Origin: Clostridium puniceum
GTDB lineage: Bacteria; Bacillota; Clostridia; Clostridiales; Clostridiaceae
Length of the DNA stretch: 64,000 nt
Direction: 5' to 3'
Assembly: GCF_002006345.1 (NCBI RefSeq)
Contig: NZ_LZZM01000245.1
Span: 47,743 to 111,742, forward strand
A model generated the notes under the pieces. That model made no database searches. It saw only the letters and a list, made by a program, of their open reading frames with translations, and was not told the DNA's origin. Made by a program: the position numbers and the translations under genes. Of this stretch, positions 1 to 9,194 are shown one piece after another. How positions within the stretch are numbered: the stretch's first letter is position 1; the number at the start of each line of letters is the position of its first letter.

Positions 1-3000
1 CAAGCTTACCATTAGGTGTTTTAGGCAATATAGACATCCACTCAAAACGATGTGGAATCATATAATAAGCAAGTTTTTTTGATATAAATTCTTTTAATTC
101 ATTATCCTTTACTTCATTTCCCGAAATACAAGCAATTAATTGCTTTTGTCCATCCGTATAATCAACTGCAATTACAGCAACTTCATTTACATCTGGGTGT
201 GCTCCAAGTATAGCTTCAATTTCCCCAAGCTCAACTCTAAAACCTCTTATCTTTATCTGATTGTCTATTCGTCCCAAATATTCATAACTTCCATCTGACA
301 GCTTTGTAGTTAAATCTCCTGTTCTATATAAATACTCTCCTGGAATTTCCTTGAATGGATTACGTTTAAATGCTTCTTCAGTTTTTTCTTTATTATTTTT
401 ATATCCTTTTGCAAGTTGAATACCACCAATCCAAAGCTCACCTATTTGCCCCTCTGAAAGTTCATTCATGTTTTCATCTAAATTTTTAATAAACACATTA
501 GTAATCGGCTTTCCTATTGGAATTGTATTCTCTCCATTTTCACCTGGTCTCTTATCAATAATATGACATGTAACATCAATAGATGCTTCTGTAGGTCCAT
601 AAAGATTGGCAAGTCCTGTATTTAAGCCATGTTTATCTATCCATTTTTGAATTGTTGGCATAGGAAGTGCTTCTCCACTAAAAATTAGCCATCTCAAATC
701 TTTAAATGTATAGTCATCATCCTCTAAAGAGTTTACAAATTCACCAAATAAAGATGGTACAAAATGCATTATATTTATCTTTGTATCTATTAACCATCTT
801 GCTAATGCCCACGGATTTTTGACTATTTCATTTCTAATTGGGCATACTATACCACCATACATTAACGGCCAAAAAAGTTCCCAAACAGAAATATCAAAGC
901 AACAAGATGTTTTCTGTGCTACACGTTCTCCTAATTTAAGTTTAAAAGTATCCTGATGCCATTTTAACCTATTCATATATCCTAAATGTGCGAGCATAAC
1001 TCCCTTAGGATTTCCTGTTGAACCTGAAGTATATAGTATTGTCATTAAGTCATCAGATACATTTATGTATTCTGGATCCTTATCAGACACTTCCATCAAT
1101 TCTTCTATTAACACCTGTCTATATTTGTTTTCATGTATAGTTCTATCTCCAAAATCCAAATATACAACATTTTTTATTGGACATTCTGCGGTTATTAAAT
1201 TACTTAACTCTTTTTCTAATTCATGCTCAGTAAGTAAAATTTCTATCCCTGCACTATTCATTATGTACTGAATACGATCAGTTGGATAAGCTGGATCAAC
1301 TGGAACATATGCAGCACCTGCTTTCAGTATACCAATCATTCCTATTAACATCATAGATCCTGGGTATACCATTATCCCAACAAGGGAATTTCTTTTAATG
1401 CCTTGATTTCTCAAATAATTTGCAATTTGATTTGTTCTCTTATCTAATTCACTGTATGTTATTATTTCATCTTTATGCATTATAGCTATTGAATCAGGTG
1501 TAAGTTTACATTGTTTTACAATCTTCATATAAGGAATTTCTTCTCTATCTTCTAAGTTTTCATATTCCCTTAAATGTTTTTCATCTTTATAAATACTTTT
1601 TTCAATCGTTAAAGCCATTTCATTTAAAGTTCTGCATTTAAATAAATATTCTTTATCAATTCCTTTATAAAGCTTAGCAATTCTAGATATTATTCTAATA
1701 AGCTGTAGTGAATCAACTCTAAAATCTGAACTTAAATCCTTATAAATATCATCTCTTGAAATATTTGTACAGCATATTTCAGAGCCTATTTTAATTAGCT
1801 CTGAAATTAAATTATTATCTTTAGACACTTCAAAAATTACTGAATTATCTTCTTCTCTTTCATAATTTGCAAGAGAGTTAATATTATTTATAAATTCTTT
1901 TAGTAATAAGTTAATATTATCTTCCTTAAAACAGAAACTATCATAATTGGATGTAATAATAATACGATTATTAAATATCTCAATAAGGTTATCAATAGCT
2001 CCTGCATTAGTTGATGTATATGCTTCATAATCAACGACTTTAAGTGCACCATAACTTTTTTTAATATTAGTATCACCAACAAATGAAAGATATAAATTTG
2101 ATTTCAAGCTAGAACGCACAATAGCTGCTGTTGTTTTTGACATTTTACCATCTTCAAGCATATCTTGTTCCTTTGCCATTTTTGCTGCACTATATGTTTG
2201 AGCTCTATCTATTCCTTGTAATATTCTTCGCTTTATTTCTTCATCAACTTCTGTAACTATTTTTAACCAATTCTCGTTACTATCTTTCAAATCAAAGCTT
2301 AATGCCATATTTTGTGCGAAACACCCTATAACATCAGTAGCATCAACATTGGGATATACCTTACCACCAGTAGGTAAATTTATAATTATTTGATTATTTT
2401 CTTTATCCATATATTCTATAGTTTTTAAATATGAACTTACTAATAAAGTGAATAAAGAAACTCTCCAAGACTTTGCTTTTTCTAATAGAAGATTAGTAGT
2501 CTCTTTACTTAACCAATATTTTTTTGTTTTAACCACGGCAAAATCATTTTTATTATTATTCTCATTAAATGGATTAAACTTATATTTTTTCTTTCCATAA
2601 GCCTGTACATATTTTTCTAAATTCTTTTTTTCTTCAAAACTACTCCAATCATTTATTTCGCAAACAACGTTATTATAATCTGATATTGACATTGCTTCTA
2701 ATAAATTATCAGTGCTATCATTAATCTTTGATGAATATATTTCAATCATTTCCCTAAGAATTTGTTGATTTCCTAATCCATCAGAAACTAAATGATTATT
2801 GGCTAGTATTAATTCATATTGTGAATTGCTTATTTGGATAACCATGAATTTATGAAGAGGGAATTTAAAAATATCAAAAGTCGTATTTATAATATCTTCA
2901 ATAGTTTGTTTAATTATTTGATTTTGATTTTCTTCCGATAAATTTCGTATGTCATTCAAGTCAATTTGAGGTATTATTGGATGTTCATAAACTTTAAGTT

Positions 3001-3823
3001 TATAGTCTTTGAAATTCTTTGCACCTTCCTTTGACACAAATTCAGAACATAAGCTAGGATGTCTTTTAATTAATTCTAGCCAACTTTCTTGTAAAAGCTT
3101 TAAATTTAATATTCCTTCAATCTTTATTCCAGAGCAAATAGTTAAAGTTCCTACAGACCAGTATGATACTAAAAATGGATACTGTGAATTTAAAATTGAT
3201 AAATCTTTTGTTTCACCTTTATTTAATTTCTCTGAGACAGATGATCTTGTATTAAAAAATTCCTCAAACATAGAAGTAATCTCCTCTATAGTTTGTAATG
3301 ACATTAAATATGTCATAGGATAATTATTAGTGAAACCATCTATTTTTTCAGGTGGTATAATTTTCATTAATTGATTCATTAATGTAACCATTTTTATTGA
3401 ATCAATTCCTAAATCACTTTCCAAAAACATTTCACCATCAAAGTCTTCTACTTTATGACCTGTTATATTTGATATAATTTCATATACTTGTTTTTTAACA
3501 TCAATTTCATTTGTTTTTTCATGTTCATCAGTTTGTAATTCTGTACAGAAGAATTCCTCAAACATAGATACAATTTCCCCTATTGTTTGTAATGACATTA
3601 AATGTGTCATAGGGTAAACAGCAATAAAATTATCTATTTCTTCAGGTGGTATAAGCTTCATTAGTTGATTCATTAGTGTAACCATTTTTATTGAATCGAT
3701 TCCTAAATCACTTTCAAGAAACATTTCGCAATCAAGATCTACCACTTTATGACCTGTTATATTTGATATTAATTCGTACACCTCTGCTTTAATATCAGTT
3801 AAATTTATTTGATTAACATGCAT
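1..3823 (-). CDS. Nonribosomal peptide synthetase, N-terminal part (ACP-ACP-C-A), runs off the window
   Basis: An open minus-strand frame runs without a stop from an ATG at 3823 (GGGGGAAT ribosome site) to the window edge, about 1,274 residues. Two carrier domains come first, each with the phosphopantetheine motif DLGIDSIKMV (Ser44 and Ser142). A condensation domain follows (about residues 230-660) with NNHLVSDG near residue 345. This keeps the catalytic second His and the DG of HHxxxDG but has Asn at the first His. An adenylation domain then shows YTSGSTGNPKGV (about 929), FDISVWELF, NLYGPTEAS (about 1073), YRTGDL and a final NGKL just before the edge. Starting with tandem carriers and no loading adenylation or acyl-ligase domain is unusual; it suggests the starter acyl group comes from another protein. 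The FAS operon ends only 154 bases upstream with no clear terminator between. Aligned by eye to GrsA, the specificity pocket reads D-I-W-H-I-S-L-I-D; I do not assign a substrate. Confidence 0.9.
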   Translation of the reverse strand, partial: MHVNQINLTDIKAEVYELISNITGHKVVDLDCEMFLESDLGIDSIKMVTLMNQLMKLIPPEEIDNFIAVYPMTHLMSLQTIGEIVSMFEEFFCTELQTDEHEKTNEIDVKKQVYEIISNITGHKVEDFDGEMFLESDLGIDSIKMVTLMNQLMKIIPPEKIDGFTNNYPMTYLMSLQTIEEITSMFEEFFNTRSSVSEKLNKGETKDLSILNSQYPFLVSYWSVGTLTICSGIKIEGILNLKLLQESWLELIKRHPSLCSEFVSKEGAKNFKDYKLKVYEHPIIPQIDLNDIRNLSEENQNQIIKQTIEDIINTTFDIFKFPLHKFMVIQISNSQYELILANNHLVSDGLGNQQILREMIEIYSSKINDSTDNLLEAMSISDYNNVVCEINDWSSFEEKKNLEKYVQAYGKKKYKFNPFNENNNKNDFAVVKTKKYWLSKETTNLLLEKAKSWRVSLFTLLVSSYLKTIEYMDKENNQIIINLPTGGKVYPNVDATDVIGCFAQNMALSFDLKDSNENWLKIVTEVDEEIKRRILQGIDRAQTYSAAKMAKEQDMLEDGKMSKTTAAIVRSSLKSNLYLSFVGDTNIKKSYGALKVVDYEAYTSTNAGAIDNLIEIFNNRIIITSNYDSFCFKEDNINLLLKEFINNINSLANYEREEDNSVIFEVSKDNNLISELIKIGSEICCTNISRDDIYKDLSSDFRVDSLQLIRIISRIAKLYKGIDKEYLFKCRTLNEMALTIEKSIYKDEKHLREYENLEDREEIPYMKIVKQCKLTPDSIAIMHKDEIITYSELDKRTNQIANYLRNQGIKRNSLVGIMVYPGSMMLIGMIGILKAGAAYVPVDPAYPTDRIQYIMNSAGIEILLTEHELEKELSNLITAECPIKNVVYLDFGDRTIHENKYRQVLIEELMEVSDKDPEYINVSDDLMTILYTSGSTGNPKGVMLAHLGYMNRLKWHQDTFKLKLGERVAQKTSCCFDISVWELFWPLMYGGIVCPIRNEIVKNPWALARWLIDTKINIMHFVPSLFGEFVNSLEDDDYTFKDLRWLIFSGEALPMPTIQKWIDKHGLNTGLANLYGPTEASIDVTCHIIDKRPGENGENTIPIGKPITNVFIKNLDENMNELSEGQIGELWIGGIQLAKGYKNNKEKTEEAFKRNPFKEIPGEYLYRTGDLTTKLSDGSYEYLGRIDNQIKIRGFRVELGEIEAILGAHPDVNEVAVIAVDYTDGQKQLIACISGNEVKDNELKEFISKKLAYYMIPHRFEWMSILPKTPNGKL
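3262..3823 (-). repeat. Tandem duplication encoding the two carrier domains of the NRPS
   Basis: Two copies with a 294-base (98-codon) period, at about 3262-3525 and 3555-3823, are nearly identical at the DNA level. Both contain the same run around the DSIK serine and the same YPMTHLMSLQTI-like tail. The similarity at synonymous positions points to a recent duplication or ongoing gene conversion. Confidence 0.85.
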
Positions 3824-3977
3824 TTATATTCCCCCTTTTATTTACATTAACTTAATAAAAATTTGCTTATTTAATAATTATCTTTTATTGAATTTTTCAC
3901 AAAAATATATATTCAATTTATATAACTACACTAGGCTTATTATAAATGTGAACCTATTAAATCCCCCTGTACTGAAC
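3824..3977. other. Gap between accA and the NRPS gene
   Basis: AT-rich spacer of 154 bases. On the minus strand I see only a weak 7-bp inverted repeat (attgaat/attcaat) and no GC-rich stem with a T-run, so readthrough from accA into the NRPS gene is possible. A promoter within it cannot be excluded. Confidence 0.5.
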
Positions 3978-4799
3978 TTATAGTTTATAACTTCCTACTT
4001 TTCTAAATTTGTTATATCTATCTTCAATTAAAGTGTTTAAGTCTTTAACTCGCAATTCCTTAAGCGTAGCTAGGAGTATTTTTTTGATTTCTTCTGCTGT
4101 TTTAGCTGGATTCTTATGAGCGCCTCCTTTTGGTTCTTTTATTATGTTGTCTATTATATTAAAATCTTTTAAATCTTGAGCCGTTATTTTCATAACCTTT
4201 GCTGCTTCTTTTGCTCGACTCCCATCTTTCCATAAAATTGATGCAAAACCTTCTGGTGAAAGAATTGAGTATATTGAATGCTCAAGCATATAAACTTTAT
4301 CTGCAACTGCTAAAGCTAAAGCTCCCCCACTACCACCTTCACCTGTTAATACAGATATTATAGGTGTTTTTAGCCTACTTAATTCAAAAAGGTTATTGGC
4401 TATTGCCTGACCTTGACCTCTCTCCTCAGCTCCAAGCCCTGGAAATGCTCCAGGAGTATCTATAAAACAAATTACTGGTCTTTTAAACTTCTCTGCCTGT
4501 TTCATAAGTCTTAAGGCTTTTCTATAACCTTCTGGATTTGGCATTCCAAAATTTCTTTCTATATTTTCAGAGGTATTTGAGCCTTTTGTTATTGCAACTA
4601 CCGTAACACTTATATCATCAAGAGCTGCAATTCCTCCAATTACAGCTTTATCATCTCCAAAGCTTCTGTCACCGTGAAATTCTATAAAGTCTTTAAAAAT
4701 CGTCTCTACATAATATTGGCCTGTTGATCTGTCTTTGTGTCTTGCAATTTCAACACTTTCCCATGGTGTTACATTTGTTTTAATAAGCTCTTTATCCAT
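3978..4799 (-). CDS. accA: Acetyl-CoA carboxylase carboxyltransferase, alpha subunit
   Basis: Forms with AccD the carboxyltransferase half of acetyl-CoA carboxylase, moving the carboxyl group from carboxybiotin to acetyl-CoA to make malonyl-CoA in the cytoplasm. The 273-residue protein has the usual AccA features: FIDTPGAFPGLGAEERGQG, the oxyanion-hole region GEGGSGGALALAVAD, and MLEHSIYSILSPEGFASILW. Length is somewhat short but normal for firmicute AccA. Its start overlaps the accD stop by 8 bases, so the two are probably translationally coupled. It is the last gene of the FAS operon; the NRPS gene follows. Confidence 0.95.
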   Translation of the reverse strand: MDKELIKTNVTPWESVEIARHKDRSTGQYYVETIFKDFIEFHGDRSFGDDKAVIGGIAALDDISVTVVAITKGSNTSENIERNFGMPNPEGYRKALRLMKQAEKFKRPVICFIDTPGAFPGLGAEERGQGQAIANNLFELSRLKTPIISVLTGEGGSGGALALAVADKVYMLEHSIYSILSPEGFASILWKDGSRAKEAAKVMKITAQDLKDFNIIDNIIKEPKGGAHKNPAKTAEEIKKILLATLKELRVKDLNTLIEDRYNKFRKVGSYKL

Positions 4800-5664
4800 T
4801 ATTCTTCACTCCATGTAAAATAAGAATTCTATATATACATGCTCTCATATTCTTTCTCTCAACAATAGCATCTATAAAGCCTTTGGGAAGTAAAAACTCT
4901 GCTGTTTGAAAATTGTCTGGGAGGTTTTCTTTAATTGTATTTTTAATTACTCTTCTGCCTGCAAATCCAATCAATGCATTAGGTTCACTTAATATAATGT
5001 CACCTTCCATAGCAAAACTTGCTGTAACTCCGCCTGTAGTTGGGTCTGTAAGTATTGAAATATACAAAAGACCTGCCTCATCATGTCTTGCAAGTGCTGC
5101 ACTTACTTTAGCCATCTGCATAAGTGAGAAAATACCTTCTTGCATTCTAGCTCCTCCTGATGCAGTGAAGATTATAATTGGAAGTTTATTTTCTGTAGCA
5201 TATTCTATAAGTCTTGTAATCTTTTCTCCGACTACAGTTCCCATACTTCCCATCATGAAAAAGCTATCCATAAACGCACATGCAATAGTTATTTCTTTTA
5301 ACTGTCCTATGCCAGTTACAACTGCTTCTGTACTAGTTGTTTTTCCACTTTTCAATTTTTCCTCATAACCTTCAAATTTTAGGGGATTGGTTGTTTTTAA
5401 TTCCTTCCATAATTCTTTAAAGGTATTTTTGTCTAAGAATATATTTATTCTTTGCTTTGCATTTAATCTAAAGTGATAACCACAAGTAGTGCAGACGTAT
5501 TTTGAATTTTCTAGATCCTCTGAGTAAATCATAGTATTACATTTATCACATTTCCTCCACATTCCTGAAGGAATATTGGGTTTCTCTTTTTCAGTTTTCT
5601 TAATTAGTGAAGATTTGATAGTTGCATATTTTTGCTTCTTTATAAATAAATCTTTAAGAGACAT
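4792..5664 (-). CDS. accD: Acetyl-CoA carboxylase carboxyltransferase, beta subunit
   Basis: Partner of AccA. The 290-residue protein begins with a basic segment and a four-cysteine zinc ribbon (CDKCN at about 40 and CTTCGYHF at about 58), then the crotonase-like fold with FTASGGARMQEGIFSLMQMA and LTDPTTGGVTASFAMEGD. This is the standard AccD layout. It overlaps accC by 11 bases upstream and accA by 8 bases downstream, consistent with one polycistronic message and fixed subunit ratios. Confidence 0.95.
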   Translation of the reverse strand: MSLKDLFIKKQKYATIKSSLIKKTEKEKPNIPSGMWRKCDKCNTMIYSEDLENSKYVCTTCGYHFRLNAKQRINIFLDKNTFKELWKELKTTNPLKFEGYEEKLKSGKTTSTEAVVTGIGQLKEITIACAFMDSFFMMGSMGTVVGEKITRLIEYATENKLPIIIFTASGGARMQEGIFSLMQMAKVSAALARHDEAGLLYISILTDPTTGGVTASFAMEGDIILSEPNALIGFAGRRVIKNTIKENLPDNFQTAEFLLPKGFIDAIVERKNMRACIYRILILHGVKNNG

Positions 5665-7009
5665 CTTTCTTCACCATCTTTTCTTCTAGAAATGAGGTAT
5701 TATAATCACCTTCTAAAAATTCTTTAGTTTCAAGTATTGATAATTCAAAGTTTATATTCGTTTTGACTCCACCTACTGCAAATTCTGATAATGCCCTATT
5801 CATCTTTACAATGGCTTCATTTCTATCTTTTCCAAAGGTTATTAACTTAGCTATCATAGAATCATAGCAATGTGGTATTTTATATCCGCAATATATTGCT
5901 GAATCTATTCTTACTCCCATTCCTCCTGGAACACACAGCTCCTCTATAGTTCCTGGACACGGTCTAAAGTCATGCTCTGGATCTTCTGCATTTACTCGAC
6001 ATTCTATTGCATGACCTTTAATTTTTATGTCTTCTTGAGTAAATTCTAGTTTTTCTCCGGCTGCTATTTTTAGCTGCTGCTTGACTAAATCTATTCCCGT
6101 AATTATCTCAGTAATTGGATGTTCCACTTGTATTCTTGTGTTCATTTCCATAAAGTAGAAATTGTTATCTTTATCAAATAAAAATTCTATAGTACCTGCA
6201 TTTTTATAATCTACTGCAAGGGCTGCCTTCTTTGCAATTTCACCCATCTTTTCACGTAATTCTATTGTAAGTACGTTTGATGGTGCTTCTTCTAAAACTT
6301 TTTGATTTTTTCTCTGCATAGAACATTCTCTTTCTGCTAAGTGAATTACATTTCCATATTCATCAGCTAGTATTTGAAATTCAATATGCTTTGGCTCTTG
6401 AATAAACTTTTCTATGTATAGAGAGTCATCTCCAAAGCAGGCCTTTGCTTCTGACTTAGCGGTTTTATATCCCCTTAATAACTCTTCATCATTTTGAGCT
6501 ATTCTTATACCTTTTCCACCTCCACCTGCCGATGCTTTTATCATTATTGGATAACCTATTTCATTTGCTATTTCTAACGTATGTTTTTCATCTTTAATTT
6601 CACCTTCGTACCCTGGAACTACAGGCACTCCTGATATTTTCATTATCTTTCTCGCTTCTGACTTATTTCCCATCATTTGAACAGTTTGATAATCTGGTCC
6701 TATAAATTTTATGTTACACTGTTCACATATTTTAATAAACTTTGGATTCTCTGACAAAAAACCAAAACCTGGATGAATAGCATCTGCCCCTGTTAAAACA
6801 CATGCACTTAAAATATTTGTTATATTTAAATAACTATCTCTAGGCATCGCAGAACCAATACATACAGCTTCATCTGCTAATTGAGTATGAATTGCATCTT
6901 TATCCGCTTCTGAATAAACAGCAACTGTACTTATTCCCATTTCTCTACAAGCTCTGATTATTCTAACTGCGATTTCACCTCTATTTGCGATTAGTACCTT
7001 CTTAAACAT
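5654..7009 (-). CDS. accC: Biotin carboxylase subunit of acetyl-CoA carboxylase
   Basis: ATP-dependent carboxylation of biotin on AccB. Starts MFKKVLIANRGEIAVRIIR and has the ATP-grasp glycine loop KASAGGGGKGIRIA, the HLAERECSMQRKNQK segment, EFLFDKDNNFYFMEMNTRIQ (metal-binding Glu and catalytic region) and the C-terminal biotin carboxylase domain, 451 residues in all. An in-frame GTG nine bases upstream overlaps the ribosome site ATAGGTG, so the ATG at 7009 is the better start. It follows directly on the fabZ stop. Confidence 0.95.
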   Translation of the reverse strand: MFKKVLIANRGEIAVRIIRACREMGISTVAVYSEADKDAIHTQLADEAVCIGSAMPRDSYLNITNILSACVLTGADAIHPGFGFLSENPKFIKICEQCNIKFIGPDYQTVQMMGNKSEARKIMKISGVPVVPGYEGEIKDEKHTLEIANEIGYPIMIKASAGGGGKGIRIAQNDEELLRGYKTAKSEAKACFGDDSLYIEKFIQEPKHIEFQILADEYGNVIHLAERECSMQRKNQKVLEEAPSNVLTIELREKMGEIAKKAALAVDYKNAGTIEFLFDKDNNFYFMEMNTRIQVEHPITEIITGIDLVKQQLKIAAGEKLEFTQEDIKIKGHAIECRVNAEDPEHDFRPCPGTIEELCVPGGMGVRIDSAIYCGYKIPHCYDSMIAKLITFGKDRNEAIVKMNRALSEFAVGGVKTNINFELSILETKEFLEGDYNTSFLEEKMVKKDVS

Positions 7010-7018
7010 TATTTTCAC

Positions 7019-7231
7019 CTATCCTATAGCAAAAAGTATTTCTGTTTCACAAACTATATTTCCATCAACTGATTCTATTTCTTTTCCTACTCCCATATAA
7101 TATCCTTTAATTCCAATAATCTCACAGCATAAGCTCAACCTATCTCCAGGTGAAAGCTCATTTTTTAATTTAACTTTATTAGCTGCTGCAAATAATAGTG
7201 TTTTTTCTTTATGCTTTTCCATTGCTAACAT
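7019..7231 (-). CDS. fabZ: Truncated FabZ, C-terminal half of a hotdog dehydratase
   Basis: Only 70 residues, against about 140 for complete FabZ (3-hydroxyacyl-ACP dehydratase). What remains matches the C-terminal half: LLFAAANKVKLKNELSPGD resembles the usual FAGI.KVRFR..V.PGD, and the protein ends CETEILFAIG as FabZ does. The N-terminal half, with the catalytic His of the HFPG motif and the helix carrying the catalytic Glu, is absent. The accB stop lies only 3 bases upstream and no remnant of the missing half lies between. The open frame has a good ribosome site (GGGGGAATAGGGA) and ATG, so it may still be translated, but dehydratase activity is very unlikely. Its position between accB and accC is the normal clostridial one. 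Confidence 0.75.
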   Translation of the reverse strand: MLAMEKHKEKTLLFAAANKVKLKNELSPGDRLSLCCEIIGIKGYYMGVGKEIESVDGNIVCETEILFAIG

Positions 7232-7234
7232 TCC

Positions 7235-7753
7235 CTATTCCCCCTTAACTTTAAATAGTGGTTGTCCATACTCTACCATTTGACCATCTTTAACTAAAAT
7301 TTCAACTATTTTTCCTGCATAGTCACTTTCTATTTCATTCATAAGCTTCATAGCTTCTACTATGCAAATTATTTTTCCTATAGTAGTCTCGTCTCCTACT
7401 TTTATAAAGGGCTCACTATCTGGTGAAACTTTTGAATAGAATGTTCCTACCATTGGTGAAGTTATAACCTTTAGAATCTCATTGTCTATAGACATTTCCT
7501 TTTCAATTTCTGAATTAACTATACTTCCCAACTTTTCTTCACAAGAAGACTTGAATACTTGACTTATTACATTTTCAGTTGCACTATTAGAAATAGGAGT
7601 TAAAGCTTTAGCTTCATCTACTCTATTTTTAATTATTCTTCTCTCTAATGATTTATCCATTTTCATATAATCATTTTCATTTTGAAACTCAAAAAAAGCT
7701 AAAGTTGAAGAATCGACTAATTTAATTAGTTCTTTTATTTTCTCAAAATCCAT
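7235..7753 (-). CDS. accB: Biotin carboxyl carrier protein of acetyl-CoA carboxylase
   Basis: Carries biotin between AccC and the AccAD carboxyltransferase. The 172-residue protein has a variable, partly helical N-terminal 90 residues, then the biotinyl domain beginning ITSPMVGTFYSKVSPDSEPF. The biotin-accepting Lys136 is in the canonical EAMKLMNEIE motif, and the end is DGQMVEYGQPLFKVKG. It sits 16 bases after fabF and 3 bases before the fabZ fragment. Confidence 0.95.
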   Translation of the reverse strand: MDFEKIKELIKLVDSSTLAFFEFQNENDYMKMDKSLERRIIKNRVDEAKALTPISNSATENVISQVFKSSCEEKLGSIVNSEIEKEMSIDNEILKVITSPMVGTFYSKVSPDSEPFIKVGDETTIGKIICIVEAMKLMNEIESDYAGKIVEILVKDGQMVEYGQPLFKVKGE

Positions 7754-7769
7754 AGCATCCTCCTTTGAA

Positions 7770-9005
7770 TTATTTCCATTTCTTTAAAAGTAAAGTTGCG
7801 TTATGCCCTCCAAAACCTAATGAGTTTGTCATGACATACTCTAATTCCTGTTTTCTTCCTACATTTGGTACATAATCTAAATCCAACTCTTCATCTTTTT
7901 CTTCATATCCAATTGTCGGTGGTATAAAGCCTTCTTGTAAAGCTTTTGCACATATTATTGCTTCTATTGCCCCTGCTGCTCCTAGTAAGTGTCCTGTCAT
8001 TGATTTTGTTGAGGATATTGCTACTTTATAAGCACTATCACCAAATGCTTTTTTTATAGCTAGAGTTTCAAATTTGTCATTTAATTCTGTTGAAGTTCCA
8101 TGTGCATTTATATACGAAACTTCTTCCGCTTTAATTCCAGCTTCTTTCATAGCATCTTCCATGGCTCTTGCTGCTCCAGCTCCGTTTAAATCTGGTGACG
8201 TAATGTGGTATGCATCACAAGTTGAACCGTATCCTACAATTTCTGCTATAATATTTGCCCCCCTTGTCTTAGCATGTTCTAATGATTCAAGGATTAATGC
8301 CCCTGTTCCTTCTCCCATAACGAATCCACTTCTATTTTTATCAAATGGAATAGATGCTCTCTTTGGATCATTACTTGTATTTAAGGCTTTCATACTTGAG
8401 AAACCTGTAATCCCTAATCTAGTTATTGATGCCTCTGCTCCACCAGCAATCATTACATCTGCATATCCATGTTTTATTTCCCTAAAAGCAGCTCCTATAT
8501 TGTTAGTTCCTGATGCACAAGCTGTTACTATTGAAGTACAAGGTCCTTTCAATCCATATTTAATTGCAATATTTCCTGCCCCTAAATTTATTATTGACAT
8601 AGGTATAAAAAAAGCTGATATCTTTTTTGTTTTACCTCTATATAGTTTCATAGATTCCTGCTCAATTGTCTCATATCCACCAACTCCAGATCCGAACATA
8701 ACACCAACTCTCTCTAGATTCACTTCTTCTAAATCAATTTTTGAAGATTTTATGGCTTCTTCTGATGAAATTAGTGAAAACTGTGAGAATCTATCTAATC
8801 TCTTAGACTCTTTTTTTCCTATCAGTGTTTCTGGATTGAAATCTTTAACTTCTGCTGCAACTTTTATGTCTATTGACTCTTTATCAACTAAAGTAATAAA
8901 ATCTATACCTAACTTGCCACTTTTTATATTGTGCCAAAATGTATTAACATCATTTCCTATTGGAGTTAATGCTCCCATTCCAGTAATCACAACTCTATTC
9001 TCCAT
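7770..9005 (-). CDS. fabF: 3-oxoacyl-ACP synthase II (condensing enzyme)
   Basis: Elongating beta-ketoacyl-ACP synthase. With the ATG at 9005 (ribosome site GGAGGAAAG, eight bases upstream) it is 411 residues and starts MENRVVITGMGALTPIGNDV, matching FabF. The catalytic triad is intact: Cys163 in TACASGTNN, His in NAHGTSTELND and His in SMTGHLLGAAGAIEA. A longer frame to 9038 encodes 11 extra residues overlapping the fabG scar and is not a credible start. fabD and fabG, normally just upstream, are missing. Confidence 0.95.
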   Translation of the reverse strand: MENRVVITGMGALTPIGNDVNTFWHNIKSGKLGIDFITLVDKESIDIKVAAEVKDFNPETLIGKKESKRLDRFSQFSLISSEEAIKSSKIDLEEVNLERVGVMFGSGVGGYETIEQESMKLYRGKTKKISAFFIPMSIINLGAGNIAIKYGLKGPCTSIVTACASGTNNIGAAFREIKHGYADVMIAGGAEASITRLGITGFSSMKALNTSNDPKRASIPFDKNRSGFVMGEGTGALILESLEHAKTRGANIIAEIVGYGSTCDAYHITSPDLNGAGAARAMEDAMKEAGIKAEEVSYINAHGTSTELNDKFETLAIKKAFGDSAYKVAISSTKSMTGHLLGAAGAIEAIICAKALQEGFIPPTIGYEEKDEELDLDYVPNVGRKQELEYVMTNSLGFGGHNATLLLKKWK

Positions 9006-9021
9006 AATTAACTTTCCTCCG

Positions 9022-9137
9022 TTACATTGCCACTCCATCGCCAGCTTGGATTAACTGACGTAATATAAGTTGAATTTTTTCTTTCAGAGAAAGCAAAAAC
9101 TTATGCTACATCATTTACTATACCAAGTCTCTTAAGT
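9022..9137 (-). pseudogene. fabG: Scar of fabG: C-terminal end of 3-oxoacyl-ACP reductase
   Basis: The fabK-fabF spacer still encodes a broken FabG C-terminus. On the minus strand it reads LKRLGIVNDVA, an in-frame TAA, then VFAFSERKNSTYIT. After a frameshift it reads QLIQAGDGVAM and a stop at 9022, matching the FabG tail (KRLG..EDVA....FLAS..ssYITGQ.I..DGG..M). Clostridial FAS operons usually have fabD and fabG between fabK and fabF, so this is direct evidence that they were deleted. About 40 residues are recognisable, with one stop and at least one frameshift. Confidence 0.8.
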
Positions 9138-9194
9138 GATTAATCTCTTCTATATTCAATGATTAGAATCTTACCTAAAAGGAGTATTCTTTAA

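Noticed and set aside
8074..9054. Long plus-strand open frame of 326 codons opposite fabF
   Set aside because: Antisense shadow of a highly conserved gene; no ribosome site and no sensible protein features.
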